Below, in pieces: positions 43,420 to 53,192 of a stretch of DNA of 64,000 nucleotides. The notes below the pieces were generated by a model, which did not search any database, was not told the origin of the DNA, and saw only the letters and a program-made list of their open reading frames with translations. The position numbers were made by a program, and so were the translations under genes. Positions within the stretch are counted from its first letter, which is position 1; the number at the start of each line of letters is the position of its first letter. Source of the DNA: Allolucifera butyrica. Its GTDB lineage: Bacteria > Bacillota > Negativicutes > Sporomusales > UPPP01. Where the stretch lies: contig NZ_UPPP01000060.1 of assembly GCF_900476375.1 (NCBI RefSeq), forward strand, positions 35,305 through 99,304, read 5' to 3'.

Positions 43420-45594
43420 TTGCAACTTACAGAAATTACGGCCTTAATCGCCCGGGAACTTGGGATTCGTCCCCAACAGGTGGCCGCGACCGCCAAACTT
43501 TTGGACGAAGAGAATACCGTGCCTTTTATCGCCCGCTACCGTAAGGAAGTTACGGGCGAACTCAACGAAGAACAGATCCGTTCCGTCATGGAACGCCTGC
43601 AATACTTGCGCAATCTGATCAAACGTCAGGAAGAAATCCTTGCCTCCATTGAAGAGCAAGGCAAGATGACGCCCGAACTTATGGGCGCTATTACCGCGAC
43701 TACTAAATTACAGGACCTGGAAGATTTGTATCTTCCGTTCCGTCCTAAAAAGCGGACCCGGGCTCAAATTGCCCGGGAAAAAGGTCTGGAACCCTTGGCC
43801 GAACTCATTCTGGCCCAGGAAATGATCGACGGCGACCCCCTTGTTCTGGCCGCCGCCTATCTCAACCCGGAAAAAGAAATCAACACGCCGGAAACGGCAT
43901 TGGCCGGTGCGATGGACGTTATTGCCGAGTCGGTCAGCGAACGGGCGGATATTCGGGCTCAGTTGCGCAAACAGCTCTGGACCAACTCTGAAATAGCAAC
44001 CAAGTTAGCTGTCCCGGAAGAAGAAGGAAAAGAGTTCCTTAATTATAAAGAGTATCACGAACCGGTCAAACGTATGCCATCCCACCGGATTTTAGCGGTA
44101 AACCGGGGCGAGAAAAAAGGCGTTCTGAAAGTTCACTTGCAAACCGACCACGACGCCAACACCGCTCTCATTGTACGGCAAACCAAAAAAGGAGCATCCA
44201 TTTTCAGCGACCTTCTCCTTACTGCCATCACCGATGGCTATAAACGCTTGCTATTTCCCGCCCTCGAGCGGGAAATCCGCTCCCAGCTTACGGAAAATGC
44301 CGAGAAACAGGCGATCCGGGTTTTCGGTCTTAACCTCAGACAGCTTCTGCTGCAGCCGCCTTTAGCGGGACATGTGGCGATAGGCCTTGATCCGGGCTAC
44401 CGTACGGGCTGCAAAGTGGCCGTCGTCAGTCCGACGGGCCGGGTGTTGGAAACCGGTGCAATTTATATTACCATGAGCGACGCCCAGCGCGAAAAGGCGG
44501 CCGAGGTTCTCCTTGCCGCAATCCGACGGCATAACGTTACTTTAATTAGCATCGGCAACGGAACAGCCTCCTATGAAACGGAAGAATTTGTTGCCCGCCT
44601 GATTCAGACCCATAACTTAAATGTGCATTACCTGATTGCCAATGAAGCCGGCGCTTCGGTTTACTCGGCGTCCAAACTGGCCAAGGAGGAATTGCCCGAC
44701 CTTGACGTGTCGCTACGCGGTGCCGTATCCATCGCCCGCCGGATACAGGATCCTCTGGCCGAACTGGTCAAGATCGATCCGAAATCAATCGGTGTAGGCC
44801 AATACCAACATGACGTCAATCAAAAAGAATTGGAAAAAACCCTTTCGACGGTAGTAGAATCCGGGGTTAACCATGTAGGGGTTGAACTTAACACCGCCTC
44901 GGTGGAGCTACTAAAATATGTTTCCGGCATCAACGCCAGTGTGGCCAAAAACATCGTCTCCTTTCGCGACCAGCACGGTTCCTTTGCCAGCCGGTCACAA
45001 CTGTTAAAAGTACCCCGCCTGGGACAGGCTTCTTTTACGCAATGCGCCGGCTTTTTGCGCCTGGCCGGCAGTGATCACCCTCTCGACAATACGCCGGTGC
45101 ATCCCGAATCGTATGCTTTGGCGGAAGCCATTTTGGGTAAATTGGGTTATTCGCTAAAAAACCTGCAAAATAAAGAAACGCTGCGACTCATCCAGGAAAA
45201 AGCTGCCGTTGCCGATGTTTCCCGTCTGGCGGCTGAACTGGCAGCAGGCGAACCTACGGTCCGGGATATTCTTGCCGCCTTGGCTAAGCCGGGCCGGGAC
45301 CCCCGGGAGGACTTGCCGGCTCCGCTGACCCGGAAAAATATTGTGAAGCTTTCCGATCTAATGCCGGGCTCCGTAGTGAAAGGAACCGTGCATAATGTGA
45401 CCGATTTTGGTGTTTTTGTCGATATCGGCATCAAAACCAACGGCTTGATTCACCGCTCCGAACTAAGTCATAAACCATTCCGTCACCCCTTGGACATTGT
45501 TTCCGTCGGCGACATCATTGACTGTATGATCCTCAGCGTCGACGAAGCCCGGGGCCGTATCGCCCTTAGCCTGAAACAGGTACCAAAAGAATAG
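43420..45594 (+). CDS. tex: Tex-family RNA-binding transcription accessory protein
   Basis: 724 residues, normal for Tex/YhgF. Domain order: N-terminal helix region (IARELGIRPQQVAATAKLLDEENTVPFIARYRKE), a YqgF/RNase H-like domain (AIGLDPGYRTGCKVAVV, SIGNGTASYETE), a helix-hairpin-helix region (GINASVAKNIVSFRDQHGSF), and a C-terminal S1 domain (GSVVKGTVHNVTDFGVFVDIG). It binds nucleic acid and affects transcription. The start is TTG at 43420, matching the family N-terminus, with GGTTGGTGA upstream. Confidence 0.95.
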   Translation: MQLTEITALIARELGIRPQQVAATAKLLDEENTVPFIARYRKEVTGELNEEQIRSVMERLQYLRNLIKRQEEILASIEEQGKMTPELMGAITATTKLQDLEDLYLPFRPKKRTRAQIAREKGLEPLAELILAQEMIDGDPLVLAAAYLNPEKEINTPETALAGAMDVIAESVSERADIRAQLRKQLWTNSEIATKLAVPEEEGKEFLNYKEYHEPVKRMPSHRILAVNRGEKKGVLKVHLQTDHDANTALIVRQTKKGASIFSDLLLTAITDGYKRLLFPALEREIRSQLTENAEKQAIRVFGLNLRQLLLQPPLAGHVAIGLDPGYRTGCKVAVVSPTGRVLETGAIYITMSDAQREKAAEVLLAAIRRHNVTLISIGNGTASYETEEFVARLIQTHNLNVHYLIANEAGASVYSASKLAKEELPDLDVSLRGAVSIARRIQDPLAELVKIDPKSIGVGQYQHDVNQKELEKTLSTVVESGVNHVGVELNTASVELLKYVSGINASVAKNIVSFRDQHGSFASRSQLLKVPRLGQASFTQCAGFLRLAGSDHPLDNTPVHPESYALAEAILGKLGYSLKNLQNKETLRLIQEKAAVADVSRLAAELAAGEPTVRDILAALAKPGRDPREDLPAPLTRKNIVKLSDLMPGSVVKGTVHNVTDFGVFVDIGIKTNGLIHRSELSHKPFRHPLDIVSVGDIIDCMILSVDEARGRIALSLKQVPKE

Positions 45595-45602
45595 ATCCAT
45601 CC

Positions 45603-45637
45603 GGCATACAAGAAAAATTATCTTGTATGCCTTTTTT
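45603..45637 (+). terminator. Terminator after tex
   Basis: GGCATACAAGA/TCTTGTATGCC, perfect 11-bp stem followed by TTTTTTGTC. Confidence 0.92.
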
Positions 45638-45724
45638 GTCACGAATTTGACACATTGATTCTTTATGATAAAAAAAGTCAAGCAACCCCGGCAGGGAAAA
45701 ATACAATTGCTTACATGTCCGAAA

Positions 45725-45745
45725 TTAGTTGCGCAAGCAACAATT
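45725..45745 (+). promoter_or_regulatory. Candidate MarR operator upstream of the efflux operon
   Basis: Palindrome GTTGC-GCAA-GCAAC (45728-45741), 48 bp before the marR ATG, with TTGCGCAA nested inside. MarR regulators often bind TTGC/GCAA palindromes overlapping their own promoter, so autoregulation is plausible. Confidence 0.55.
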
Positions 45746-45788
45746 TTCTGACTTTTTTTCTAACGCCGGACTAAAGAAAGGTGAGCCT

Positions 45789-46271
45789 ATGGCAAATAAT
45801 CAAAATGGGCCTTATATCGGCAAATGGATCACTGTCCTTTACCGGCTGAGGCATTCCTTTTACGACCGCTGTTTTGCAGAGTATGGTTTTGGCGGCAGCC
45901 AGTTTCTTTTTCTCCTGGCCTTATCCCATCGGGAAGGAGCCACTCAGGATGAAATCAGTAAACATCTGAACGTGGATAAAGCAACTACGGCCCGGGCTCT
46001 CGCCGGTTTAGAAAAGCTCGGCTATGTTCGCCGGGAAACCTCGCCCGATGACCTGCGGGCCTATAAAGTATTTTTAACGGAACAAGGCCGGAGTCTTGAA
46101 CCGAAAATTCAAATTATATTACGGCAATGGGCCGGCCTCATCATGGAAGGATTTACTCCCGACGAACAAAAATCGGCTTATGACTTGCTGGAGCGTATGG
46201 CCCAAAACGCCGTTACTTTCCGGTTTAGTCAGCCTGATTACAATGAACCGTCCTGTATAGAGAGGAGCTAG
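45789..46271 (+). CDS. MarR-family regulator of the RND efflux operon
   Basis: 160 residues. The winged-helix core is visible: LALSHREGATQDEISKHLNVDKATTARALAGLEKLGYVRRE and SPDDLRAYKVFLTEQG. AAAGGTGAG precedes the ATG at 45789; the longer frame overlaps the operator region. The efflux adaptor gene starts 6 bp after its stop, so it very likely regulates the operon and itself through the palindrome at 45728. Confidence 0.93.
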   Translation: MANNQNGPYIGKWITVLYRLRHSFYDRCFAEYGFGGSQFLFLLALSHREGATQDEISKHLNVDKATTARALAGLEKLGYVRRETSPDDLRAYKVFLTEQGRSLEPKIQIILRQWAGLIMEGFTPDEQKSAYDLLERMAQNAVTFRFSQPDYNEPSCIERS

Positions 46272-46277
46272 CGGATT

Positions 46278-47549
46278 ATGAAACGCCAATTTTGGCAGAA
46301 TAAAAGCAGAAAAATACTCATACTTACCGGTATTGTGGCAGTATTGTGCCTAGGAATTATCACGGCTCAGGCCGTACGGAATCATTCGCTGAGTACTTCG
46401 AAAAACGCCAATAGAATGCAGACCACCACCGTCGATGCCATGACGGTTTCCCGCAGTGACCTCATAAAGCGCATTTCCCTGACCGGCCAAACCGTGCCGG
46501 AAGCACAGGTGGATATTGCCGCCAAATATCAGGGAAAAGTTGTGCAGGTAGCCGTTAACCTTGGACAACGGGTTTCCCCCGGCCAGGTTTTAATCGTACA
46601 GGATACGGGAGACGCCGATATCTCCATTTCGGAAAATCAGGCTGCTTATCAGCAGGCTTCCGCCGATGCCGTGACTACTCAGGCTTCCTTTGGGGCCAAT
46701 TATGATAAGGCCAAGGCCGATTATCAACGCGCTTTGAATACGTACCAGCGCTATAAATCCTTATATGATGTAGGCGGTATATCCAAAGAGGACTTGGCTA
46801 CCAGCGAACAGGCAATGGCCGATGCCAAAGCCGCTTTAGATACACTGACCAATCAAATGAATGCCAGCGCTGTCCCTGCTGCAGTTGAATCGGCCCGCGC
46901 TGCTGCTGACAAAGCGCAGCAAAGCGTCCAGGCCGCCGCCAAACAGCGCGACGATTTGGTGCTGCGCGCGCCTCGCTCTGGAGTTATTGGCTATCGGCAA
47001 GTCGAAGTTGGCGATATGGTCTCGGCAGGACAGAAGTTGTTAAGTATTTATGATAACAGCAAAATATATGTTGATTGCCAGGTCTCAGAGCAAGATCTGC
47101 CGGCGTTAAGCGTAGGCATGAAGGTAACTGTTGGCATTGAATCGCTGGGAAAAACAATTCCTGGCCAAATTATCTACATTAGCCCGGCAAGTGATTCCTC
47201 GAATTTAACATATACATTACGTATTCTTTTGTCCAACCCCGATCAAACGGTTAAAAGCGGTATGTTTACCAGGACCATAATTAATTCCGTATTGCGTCCG
47301 GATACGATTGTAGTTCCCAAAGATGCCATACTGGAGAAGAATGGCCAAAACTATGTATTCGTAATTAATACACAGCATGTTATTGAACAACGTACCGTAC
47401 AGGTAGGAGCACGGGGTGACACTAATGTTGAAATTTTAAGCGGTCTCAAAGAGGGCGAGCAAGTCGCTTTAACCAATTTAGCGCGCCTGCGGTCGGGATT
47501 GACCGTTGTTCCAAACCTTGTCACCCCAAAGGACCGAGGTGACAATTAG
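46278..47549 (+). CDS. RND efflux periplasmic adaptor (membrane fusion protein)
   Basis: 423 residues. An N-terminal signal anchor (ILILTGIVAVLCLGIITA) leads to the MFP fold: biotinyl-lipoyl halves (AKYQGKVVQVAVNLGQRVSPGQVL and APRSGVIGYRQVEVGDMVSAGQ) flank an alpha-hairpin (residues about 115-215), followed by beta-barrel and membrane-proximal domains. No lipobox is seen. It bridges the RND pump to an outer-membrane channel, which is not encoded here. Its stop overlaps the GTG of the pump gene by one base. Confidence 0.94.
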   Translation: MKRQFWQNKSRKILILTGIVAVLCLGIITAQAVRNHSLSTSKNANRMQTTTVDAMTVSRSDLIKRISLTGQTVPEAQVDIAAKYQGKVVQVAVNLGQRVSPGQVLIVQDTGDADISISENQAAYQQASADAVTTQASFGANYDKAKADYQRALNTYQRYKSLYDVGGISKEDLATSEQAMADAKAALDTLTNQMNASAVPAAVESARAAADKAQQSVQAAAKQRDDLVLRAPRSGVIGYRQVEVGDMVSAGQKLLSIYDNSKIYVDCQVSEQDLPALSVGMKVTVGIESLGKTIPGQIIYISPASDSSNLTYTLRILLSNPDQTVKSGMFTRTIINSVLRPDTIVVPKDAILEKNGQNYVFVINTQHVIEQRTVQVGARGDTNVEILSGLKEGEQVALTNLARLRSGLTVVPNLVTPKDRGDN

Positions 47550-50500
47550 TGAATATCACTCGTTTTTCCATTAATAAGCCGATCGGTATTTCTATGATTG
47601 TCCTGCTGTTTGTCGTATTGGGATTGTTCAGTTTTTACCGTATCGGGGTAGAACTGCTGCCGGCAATCAATATTCCGTATGTCACCATAACGGTGAATTA
47701 TCCCGGAGCGGGTACGGAACAAGTAGAACAGGATGTCATCAAACCTCTGGAAAATTCATTATCTTCCTTGTCTAATTTGAAACACATGACTTCCGTTGCC
47801 CGGCCCGAAAAAGCCCAGATCACTTTGGAGTTTGAATTCTGGGCTGACGTAAACACTTCGGCGGTCGATGCGACTCAGTACGTTAATGCCGCACTCAGCA
47901 AGCTGCCAACAGGGGTTCAAACGCCGTCGGTCATAAAACGGGATATCAATGCTTCACCCATCATGGAAATTTCCGTAATTGCCGATAAGCCTTTGTCAGA
48001 CGTATATACTCTGGCCAACGACGTATTTGTTGAACGGCTGCAGCGCGCCGGCGGAGTATCGGATGTTTCATTGTACGGCGGCCGGGATAAGGAAGTTGCC
48101 GTCGAAGTTGACAAGGATAAATTATCGTATTATGACATTTCGCTAAGCTCAATTATTAACCGGATTGAGCAAGAGAACGTTTTAACGCCGGCAGGGTCGG
48201 TGTTCAATGACAAAAAAGAAACGAATGTCCGTTTGGTAGCCCAGTATACTTCGCCGGAAGAACTTGCCTCAATTCACGTTACCAACGCGAAGGGGGTAAA
48301 CATACCCTTAAACAACCTGGCTACGGTAAAAGAACAGGACCAGCGGGTCACCCGTTACGCCCGGACCAACGGCCAGGACGTAATCTCGATGACAATTTAT
48401 AAGAACAGCGACGCTAACCTTGTTGATACAGCTAAAGCAGTCAAAGAGCAACTTAGCAGTTTGCAAAAAGATTATCCGGATTATCATTTTGTTGTCATTA
48501 CCGACGCTTCCCAATATGTGCAAGACTCGCTGGATAATACATTAGAAGCATTGATTGAAGGATTGTTTACTACCGGCTTGGTGCTTTACTTGTTTTTGCG
48601 GGGCTGGCGCTCTACAGCCGCCGTTTTAATCGCCATCCCTACATCCTTGATTTCCACTTTTTTCGTTATGTATGTAGCCGGCTTTACCTTCAACATGATG
48701 TCCCTTTTGGGAATGTCCCTCTGCATCGGCATATTGGTTGACGACTCCATCGTTGTCCTGGAGAATATTCACCGTCATTTGGCAATGGGCAAAGATGCGA
48801 AAACGGCGGCGGAAGAGGGACGGACGGAAATCGGCATGGCTGCCATTGCCATAACCCTTTGCGATGTGGTCGTCTTTATGCCTATCGCTTTTATGAATGG
48901 AATGACCGGCCAGTATTTCCGCCAGTTTGGTCTTACCATTGTCTTTGCCACCTTGTGTTCCCTGTTTGTTTCGTTTACGTTAACACCCATGCTGGCGTCG
49001 AAGTTTTATAAAAATGGCCTGGGGGAACCGAAAGGCAAGATATGGGATTTCATGGCCTGGCTGGAAAAAACGGCAATCCTGAAATATGAAAAGCTGTTGC
49101 GCTGGAGTCTGAACAATACAAAAAAAATTATTGCAACCGTTACGCTGTTGTTTATCGGCGCAGTAGCAATGGTCCCCGCCGGCATCATCGGAGCCGAATA
49201 TATGCCGAAAACCGATGAGGGCAGTTTTCGCCTCTTTGTTCAGTTCCCCGTAGGGCAAAATATTGACCAAACCAATCTGGCAGTAAGAAAAATAGAAGAT
49301 TATCTCACAACCATACCGGAAGTAAAGAACTATTTATCGAGCGTCGGTCAGCCCGCCGGCAACTACGGCAGTGTCAGCGTTCAGCTGGTAGACAAAAAAG
49401 ACCGGAGCCGCAGTATATGGCAAATTACCGATCAGGTACGGCAATATCTCCGGAAAAACTTTCCCCAGGCCTCGGCCCAGGTCAGTGAGACGCAGTCTTC
49501 TGTCGCCGGTGTATCGGGCGGCACCGGGACAGGCGGCGGCGGACCCAATTCTTCACCTGTACAAATTGAAATCCGGAGCGCCAGCTTGGAAAATATTGTT
49601 AAGGCCTCTTACCGGGTCCAGGACATTTTAGCCAAAATTCCCGGCATAAAAGATGTCCGCAGTTCTTATAGCGAAGGAATGCCGGAACTGCGCCTGACTG
49701 TCGACCGGGAAAAACTGAGATTCTATAATACGACCGTCAATGAAGTAAATAACGTATTCTCCGGGGCCATAACCGGCACACTGGCCGGATATTTTGCCAA
49801 TGATCCCAATAATGATAACCAGGATACGGATATTTATGTCCGGCTTAAAGGCAGCGACGGCTTTAAGGCCTCCGATATCCGCTCTATTCCGGTGCAGTCC
49901 GGGACCGGATTAATAAGATTGGATGACGTGGCTCAGGTGAAAGATAACGTTGGTCCGGTTATGCTGCGGCGTGTCGATAAACAGGAATCGATCAATATTG
50001 CCGCCAATATAACCGACCGTCCCCTGCAGGACGTTTTAAAGGATATTGCCAAAAATATCAAGCCCGAGGATCTGGGTCCCAATGTTACCTACCGCTTTAC
50101 CGGGCAGGCGGATAATATGAATGAGACCTTTAGCGAAATGGGCCAGGCCTTACTATTATCCCTGTTACTTGTGTATATGTTGCTGGCAACCTTGTATGAA
50201 TCTGTTGCCACTCCTGTTATCCGGATGTTTTCCCTTCCCTTCGGCTTAATCGGAGCGCTGGCCTTTTTGGCGATTACCCGCAATACCATTAATCTGTATT
50301 CCCTGATTGGAATCCTGGTTATGGATGGTGTGGTAGCGAAAAACGGCACCTTGCTCCTGGATTACACCCTGACCCTGATGGACCGGGGCGTGAAAGCAGA
50401 AGACGCCATTATTGAAGCAGGTAAAACCAGATTAAAACCTATTTTTATGACCTCATTAACAATGATTGTGGGAATGCTGCCAACCGCACTGGCTATGACA

Positions 50501-50689
50501 GCGGGGTCGGAAACAAGAGTCAGTATGGCCTGGGTAGTAATTGGCGGATTAATTTCTTCTACCTTCTTTACCCTGATTGCCATCCCAATTATTTTCCTGC
50601 ACTTTCAAAATCATCCTTTGTCCCGGAGATTAGGAAATTTGCTCAGACGATTAAAGACGAGACTGCATCAGCCATCTCAGAATTCATGA
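47549..50689 (+). CDS. RND-family multidrug efflux permease (HAE1 type)
   Basis: 1046 residues, full AcrB-like length, with twelve membrane helices and two large periplasmic loops. Motifs include GISMIVLLFVVLGLFSFYRIGVELLP split over helix 1, VELLPAINIPYVTITVNYPGA and GILVDDSIVVLENIHRH, where paired Asp residues serve the proton relay in helix 4. A Gly-rich loop (GGTGTGGGG) lies near residue 650. It starts at GTG, coupled to the adaptor stop. Together with the adaptor it exports drugs or metabolites across a two-membrane envelope. Confidence 0.95.
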   Translation: MNITRFSINKPIGISMIVLLFVVLGLFSFYRIGVELLPAINIPYVTITVNYPGAGTEQVEQDVIKPLENSLSSLSNLKHMTSVARPEKAQITLEFEFWADVNTSAVDATQYVNAALSKLPTGVQTPSVIKRDINASPIMEISVIADKPLSDVYTLANDVFVERLQRAGGVSDVSLYGGRDKEVAVEVDKDKLSYYDISLSSIINRIEQENVLTPAGSVFNDKKETNVRLVAQYTSPEELASIHVTNAKGVNIPLNNLATVKEQDQRVTRYARTNGQDVISMTIYKNSDANLVDTAKAVKEQLSSLQKDYPDYHFVVITDASQYVQDSLDNTLEALIEGLFTTGLVLYLFLRGWRSTAAVLIAIPTSLISTFFVMYVAGFTFNMMSLLGMSLCIGILVDDSIVVLENIHRHLAMGKDAKTAAEEGRTEIGMAAIAITLCDVVVFMPIAFMNGMTGQYFRQFGLTIVFATLCSLFVSFTLTPMLASKFYKNGLGEPKGKIWDFMAWLEKTAILKYEKLLRWSLNNTKKIIATVTLLFIGAVAMVPAGIIGAEYMPKTDEGSFRLFVQFPVGQNIDQTNLAVRKIEDYLTTIPEVKNYLSSVGQPAGNYGSVSVQLVDKKDRSRSIWQITDQVRQYLRKNFPQASAQVSETQSSVAGVSGGTGTGGGGPNSSPVQIEIRSASLENIVKASYRVQDILAKIPGIKDVRSSYSEGMPELRLTVDREKLRFYNTTVNEVNNVFSGAITGTLAGYFANDPNNDNQDTDIYVRLKGSDGFKASDIRSIPVQSGTGLIRLDDVAQVKDNVGPVMLRRVDKQESINIAANITDRPLQDVLKDIAKNIKPEDLGPNVTYRFTGQADNMNETFSEMGQALLLSLLLVYMLLATLYESVATPVIRMFSLPFGLIGALAFLAITRNTINLYSLIGILVMDGVVAKNGTLLLDYTLTLMDRGVKAEDAIIEAGKTRLKPIFMTSLTMIVGMLPTALAMTAGSETRVSMAWVVIGGLISSTFFTLIAIPIIFLHFQNHPLSRRLGNLLRRLKTRLHQPSQNS

Positions 50690-50706
50690 TATAACATCGT
50701 TTCTAT

Positions 50707-50753
50707 GGACGGTTGCCTTTTTACCGCCGGGTAAAAAAGCAACCGTCCTTTTT
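50707..50753 (+). terminator. Terminator after the RND operon
   Basis: GGACGGTTGC/GCAACCGTCC outer stem, inner TTAC/GTAA stem, followed by TTTTTC. Confidence 0.92.
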
Positions 50754-50899
50754 CTTTTAGACGACGGTCTGGCAAGCCCCCTATGCCGTACAGATATTTG
50801 AGAACTCTTTACGCAATCAAACGCTGCGTAATTATCCGTCCGGCGTTGGGACATACTACTCATACCGGAAACCGCATCTTTTCAAGGAAGTGTATCTGC

Positions 50900-52225
50900 T
50901 TGACCGCTCTCTCCCCACTGACGCAAGCCTTTATATTATTTTTGCTGATTCTTGCCAACGGCCTATTTTCCCTGACGGAAATGTCAATTATCTCTTCCCG
51001 CAAATCCCGTCTGGAACAGCTGGCCGAAGCCGGAGACCCGGGAGCGAAAACGGCGTTGGAATTATCCGGGGACCCTACGCAGATGCTCTCTACCATCCAG
51101 TCCGGAATCACCTTAATCAGCATACTGACGGGAACCTTTGGCAGCGCCGGTTTTTCCCGTCTGATTGCGGAGCAGTTGCGCGTTTTTCCTTTTTTGGAGC
51201 CCTATGCTGATATTCTCAGCCTGGTGATCGTCATTTCTTCGATTACCTATATTTCACTCCTGCTGGGCGAACTTGTGCCAAAGCGTCTTGCTCTTGCGAA
51301 TCCGGAACCGATTGCCGCTGTTTTATCCCGCCCCATGCAAACCTTTTCCCGTCTTTCTTCTCCGGTTGTCCGGTTCTTAACCTATTCTACCAATCAGGTG
51401 CTGCGCCTATTGGCCATCCAGCCGGCGGCCAATGAACCGGTAACGGAAGAAGAGATAAAGATTCTTATCGAACAAGGCACCGAAGCGGGTATGTTTGAAA
51501 AAGCCGAGCAGGATATGGTCGAACAGATCTTCCAGTTGAGTGATGCCCGGGCCCATTCCCTGATGATTCCCCGCACGCAAATTGTCTGGTTGGATGTGGA
51601 AGACCCCTGGGAAGAAAATTTCCGGGTCATGACGGAAAACTATTATTCGCGCTTTCCCATCGCCAGAAAAAATCTAGATGATTTTATCGGCATCATCCAT
51701 ACCAATCAGATATTAACCGCCTTTTTTCATAACAAACCGGTTCATCTCGAGCAGCAAGCCCGGCCGGCCTTGTTTGTTCCCGAATCTATGAAAGTATTAA
51801 AAGTCCTTGAACTCTTCAAACAATCCGGCACTCATGAGGCCATTGTGCTTGATGAATTTGGCGGTGTCGCCGGCATGATAACCCTGCGGGAAATTTTAGA
51901 AGAAATTTTTGGCGATGTTTCCCGCAGTGAGGAAGCGGACAATCCCCAAGCCGTTCAGCGGGAGGATAATTCCTGGCTGGTGGACGGATTACTTTCCACT
52001 GACGACTTTAAAGAAACCTTTGCCATCGACGCGCTGCCGGAGGAAAAGGCCAATCATTACCAGACACTGGGCGGCTTTGTGACTTGGTATTTGGGCCGTA
52101 TTCCTACCGCTGCGGAATATTTTGAATGGAACGGTCTGCGGTTTGAAATCGTCGATATGGACCGGGTACGGGTCGACAAGGTGCTGGTTACCCGAATTCA
52201 GGACTCGAGCGATTTTTGCCCATAG
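50900..52225 (+). CDS. CNNM/CorC (HlyC)-family membrane protein
   Basis: About 441 residues. An N-terminal DUF21/CNNM membrane domain with about four helices (FILFLLILANGLFSLTEMSIISSRKSRLEQLAE split across the first helix) is followed by a CBS pair (MIPRTQIVWLDVEDPW... and ...FKQSGTHEAIVLDEFGGVAGMITLREILEEIFGD) and a CorC_HlyC C-terminal domain. Members move or sense Mg or other cations. A TTG at 50900 behind AAGGAAGTG is preferred to a far upstream ATG at 50783 because the latter adds a non-hydrophobic, unrelated leader. Its end overlaps the convergent DUF1848 gene by 28 bp. Confidence 0.9.
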   Translation: MTALSPLTQAFILFLLILANGLFSLTEMSIISSRKSRLEQLAEAGDPGAKTALELSGDPTQMLSTIQSGITLISILTGTFGSAGFSRLIAEQLRVFPFLEPYADILSLVIVISSITYISLLLGELVPKRLALANPEPIAAVLSRPMQTFSRLSSPVVRFLTYSTNQVLRLLAIQPAANEPVTEEEIKILIEQGTEAGMFEKAEQDMVEQIFQLSDARAHSLMIPRTQIVWLDVEDPWEENFRVMTENYYSRFPIARKNLDDFIGIIHTNQILTAFFHNKPVHLEQQARPALFVPESMKVLKVLELFKQSGTHEAIVLDEFGGVAGMITLREILEEIFGDVSRSEEADNPQAVQREDNSWLVDGLLSTDDFKETFAIDALPEEKANHYQTLGGFVTWYLGRIPTAAEYFEWNGLRFEIVDMDRVRVDKVLVTRIQDSSDFCP

Positions 52226-53067
52226 CAGTAAAGGCATTGGTGACCGCACCGCTGTTCATAACTGCCAATATCAAGGCTTTTGGTGCAGCCGCAGGCTTCC
52301 CGCTGCCCCGTATCTCTGGCCTTGGAAGCCCGTCCATCAAATAATGCCGTCAATTGCCCGCCGTCAATACAATGCCCTTTCTGAATTTGCGGAATTTGTT
52401 CCAGGAGGAGGCTGGCGCAGGAATAAAGGGGCAGATTATATCGAGCAGCTATTTCAGCCATGCGCCGGAAGAAAGCGATCACTTCCCGGTCCCCGGGCGT
52501 AGCAATCTCAACGCCGTTTTGCGTCAAACGTCTCCGTACATGACCATACAACGCAATATAAGAAGTGGTCAACCGGCAGCCATTCATCCCCAGCGTAATT
52601 AAATCCCGGCATAACTCCTCAAAGATCTGTAACCGGACAGCAGCCGGCTCTCCCGGCCCCGCTGAAATTTCCCCGGCCGGCGAGAAAATAACCGGGTCAA
52701 ACCGGATCGTAAATTGCTCCGGCCGGTAACGCCGCAGCAAGCGGTCCAATGTTTTAAGAGTTTGGCCGTAAGGCGGAACTCCCGGTTCAAGGCGGGCGGC
52801 ATAGTGATTAATAGTGTATTGGAAATAAAGATTGTAATTTTCCAGTTGCCCCGGATTTTCCGCTACGGGTGCAAAATTTTTGCTCCATAACACCAGACTA
52901 TGGATCGCTTGGGGCCTGACATCAATGGTCGATACCGTATTCTTGTAAACGGGATTACGCACCGACACTGCCCCCTTAGTCAGGACGTTTTGAAGCCAGG
53001 CATAATGACAGCCCGGCAGATCGGTTCGTCTTGATGCGGAAATAACCGGCTTCATCCTCTCAGCCAT
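52198..53067 (-). CDS. DUF1848 protein with C-terminal cysteine cluster
   Basis: About 289 residues. It opens with VISASRRTDLPGCHYAWL, the DUF1848 signature, and continues with SVRNPVYKN, VLWSKNFAP and FTIRFDPVIF. The C-terminus has a cysteine-rich motif (CGCTKSLDIGSYEQRCGHQC then LYCYG) that probably binds an iron-sulfur cluster. The TIM-barrel-like pattern and Cys placement resemble radical SAM-type spore photoproduct relatives, but no activity is established. GGGAAAGGGGAG lies before the ATG at 53067. It overlaps the convergent CNNM gene end by 28 bp. Confidence 0.88.
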   Translation of the reverse strand: MAERMKPVISASRRTDLPGCHYAWLQNVLTKGAVSVRNPVYKNTVSTIDVRPQAIHSLVLWSKNFAPVAENPGQLENYNLYFQYTINHYAARLEPGVPPYGQTLKTLDRLLRRYRPEQFTIRFDPVIFSPAGEISAGPGEPAAVRLQIFEELCRDLITLGMNGCRLTTSYIALYGHVRRRLTQNGVEIATPGDREVIAFFRRMAEIAARYNLPLYSCASLLLEQIPQIQKGHCIDGGQLTALFDGRASKARDTGQREACGCTKSLDIGSYEQRCGHQCLYCYGQKSLES

Positions 53068-53192
53068 GCCATCTCCCCTTTCCCGAACCTGCTTAAAAAG
53101 CGCATGAATGCTCGCCGCGCCTAGTATCTGCATCTTTTTAAGCAGGCTCCTTCCCATAAATTATGATATCTGGAACAAAGGAGGGTAACCCT

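Noticed and set aside
50783..50899. Longer N-terminus for the CNNM/CorC protein
   Set aside because: The extra 39 residues lack similarity to the family, whereas a well-spaced AAGGAAGTG precedes the TTG at 50900.
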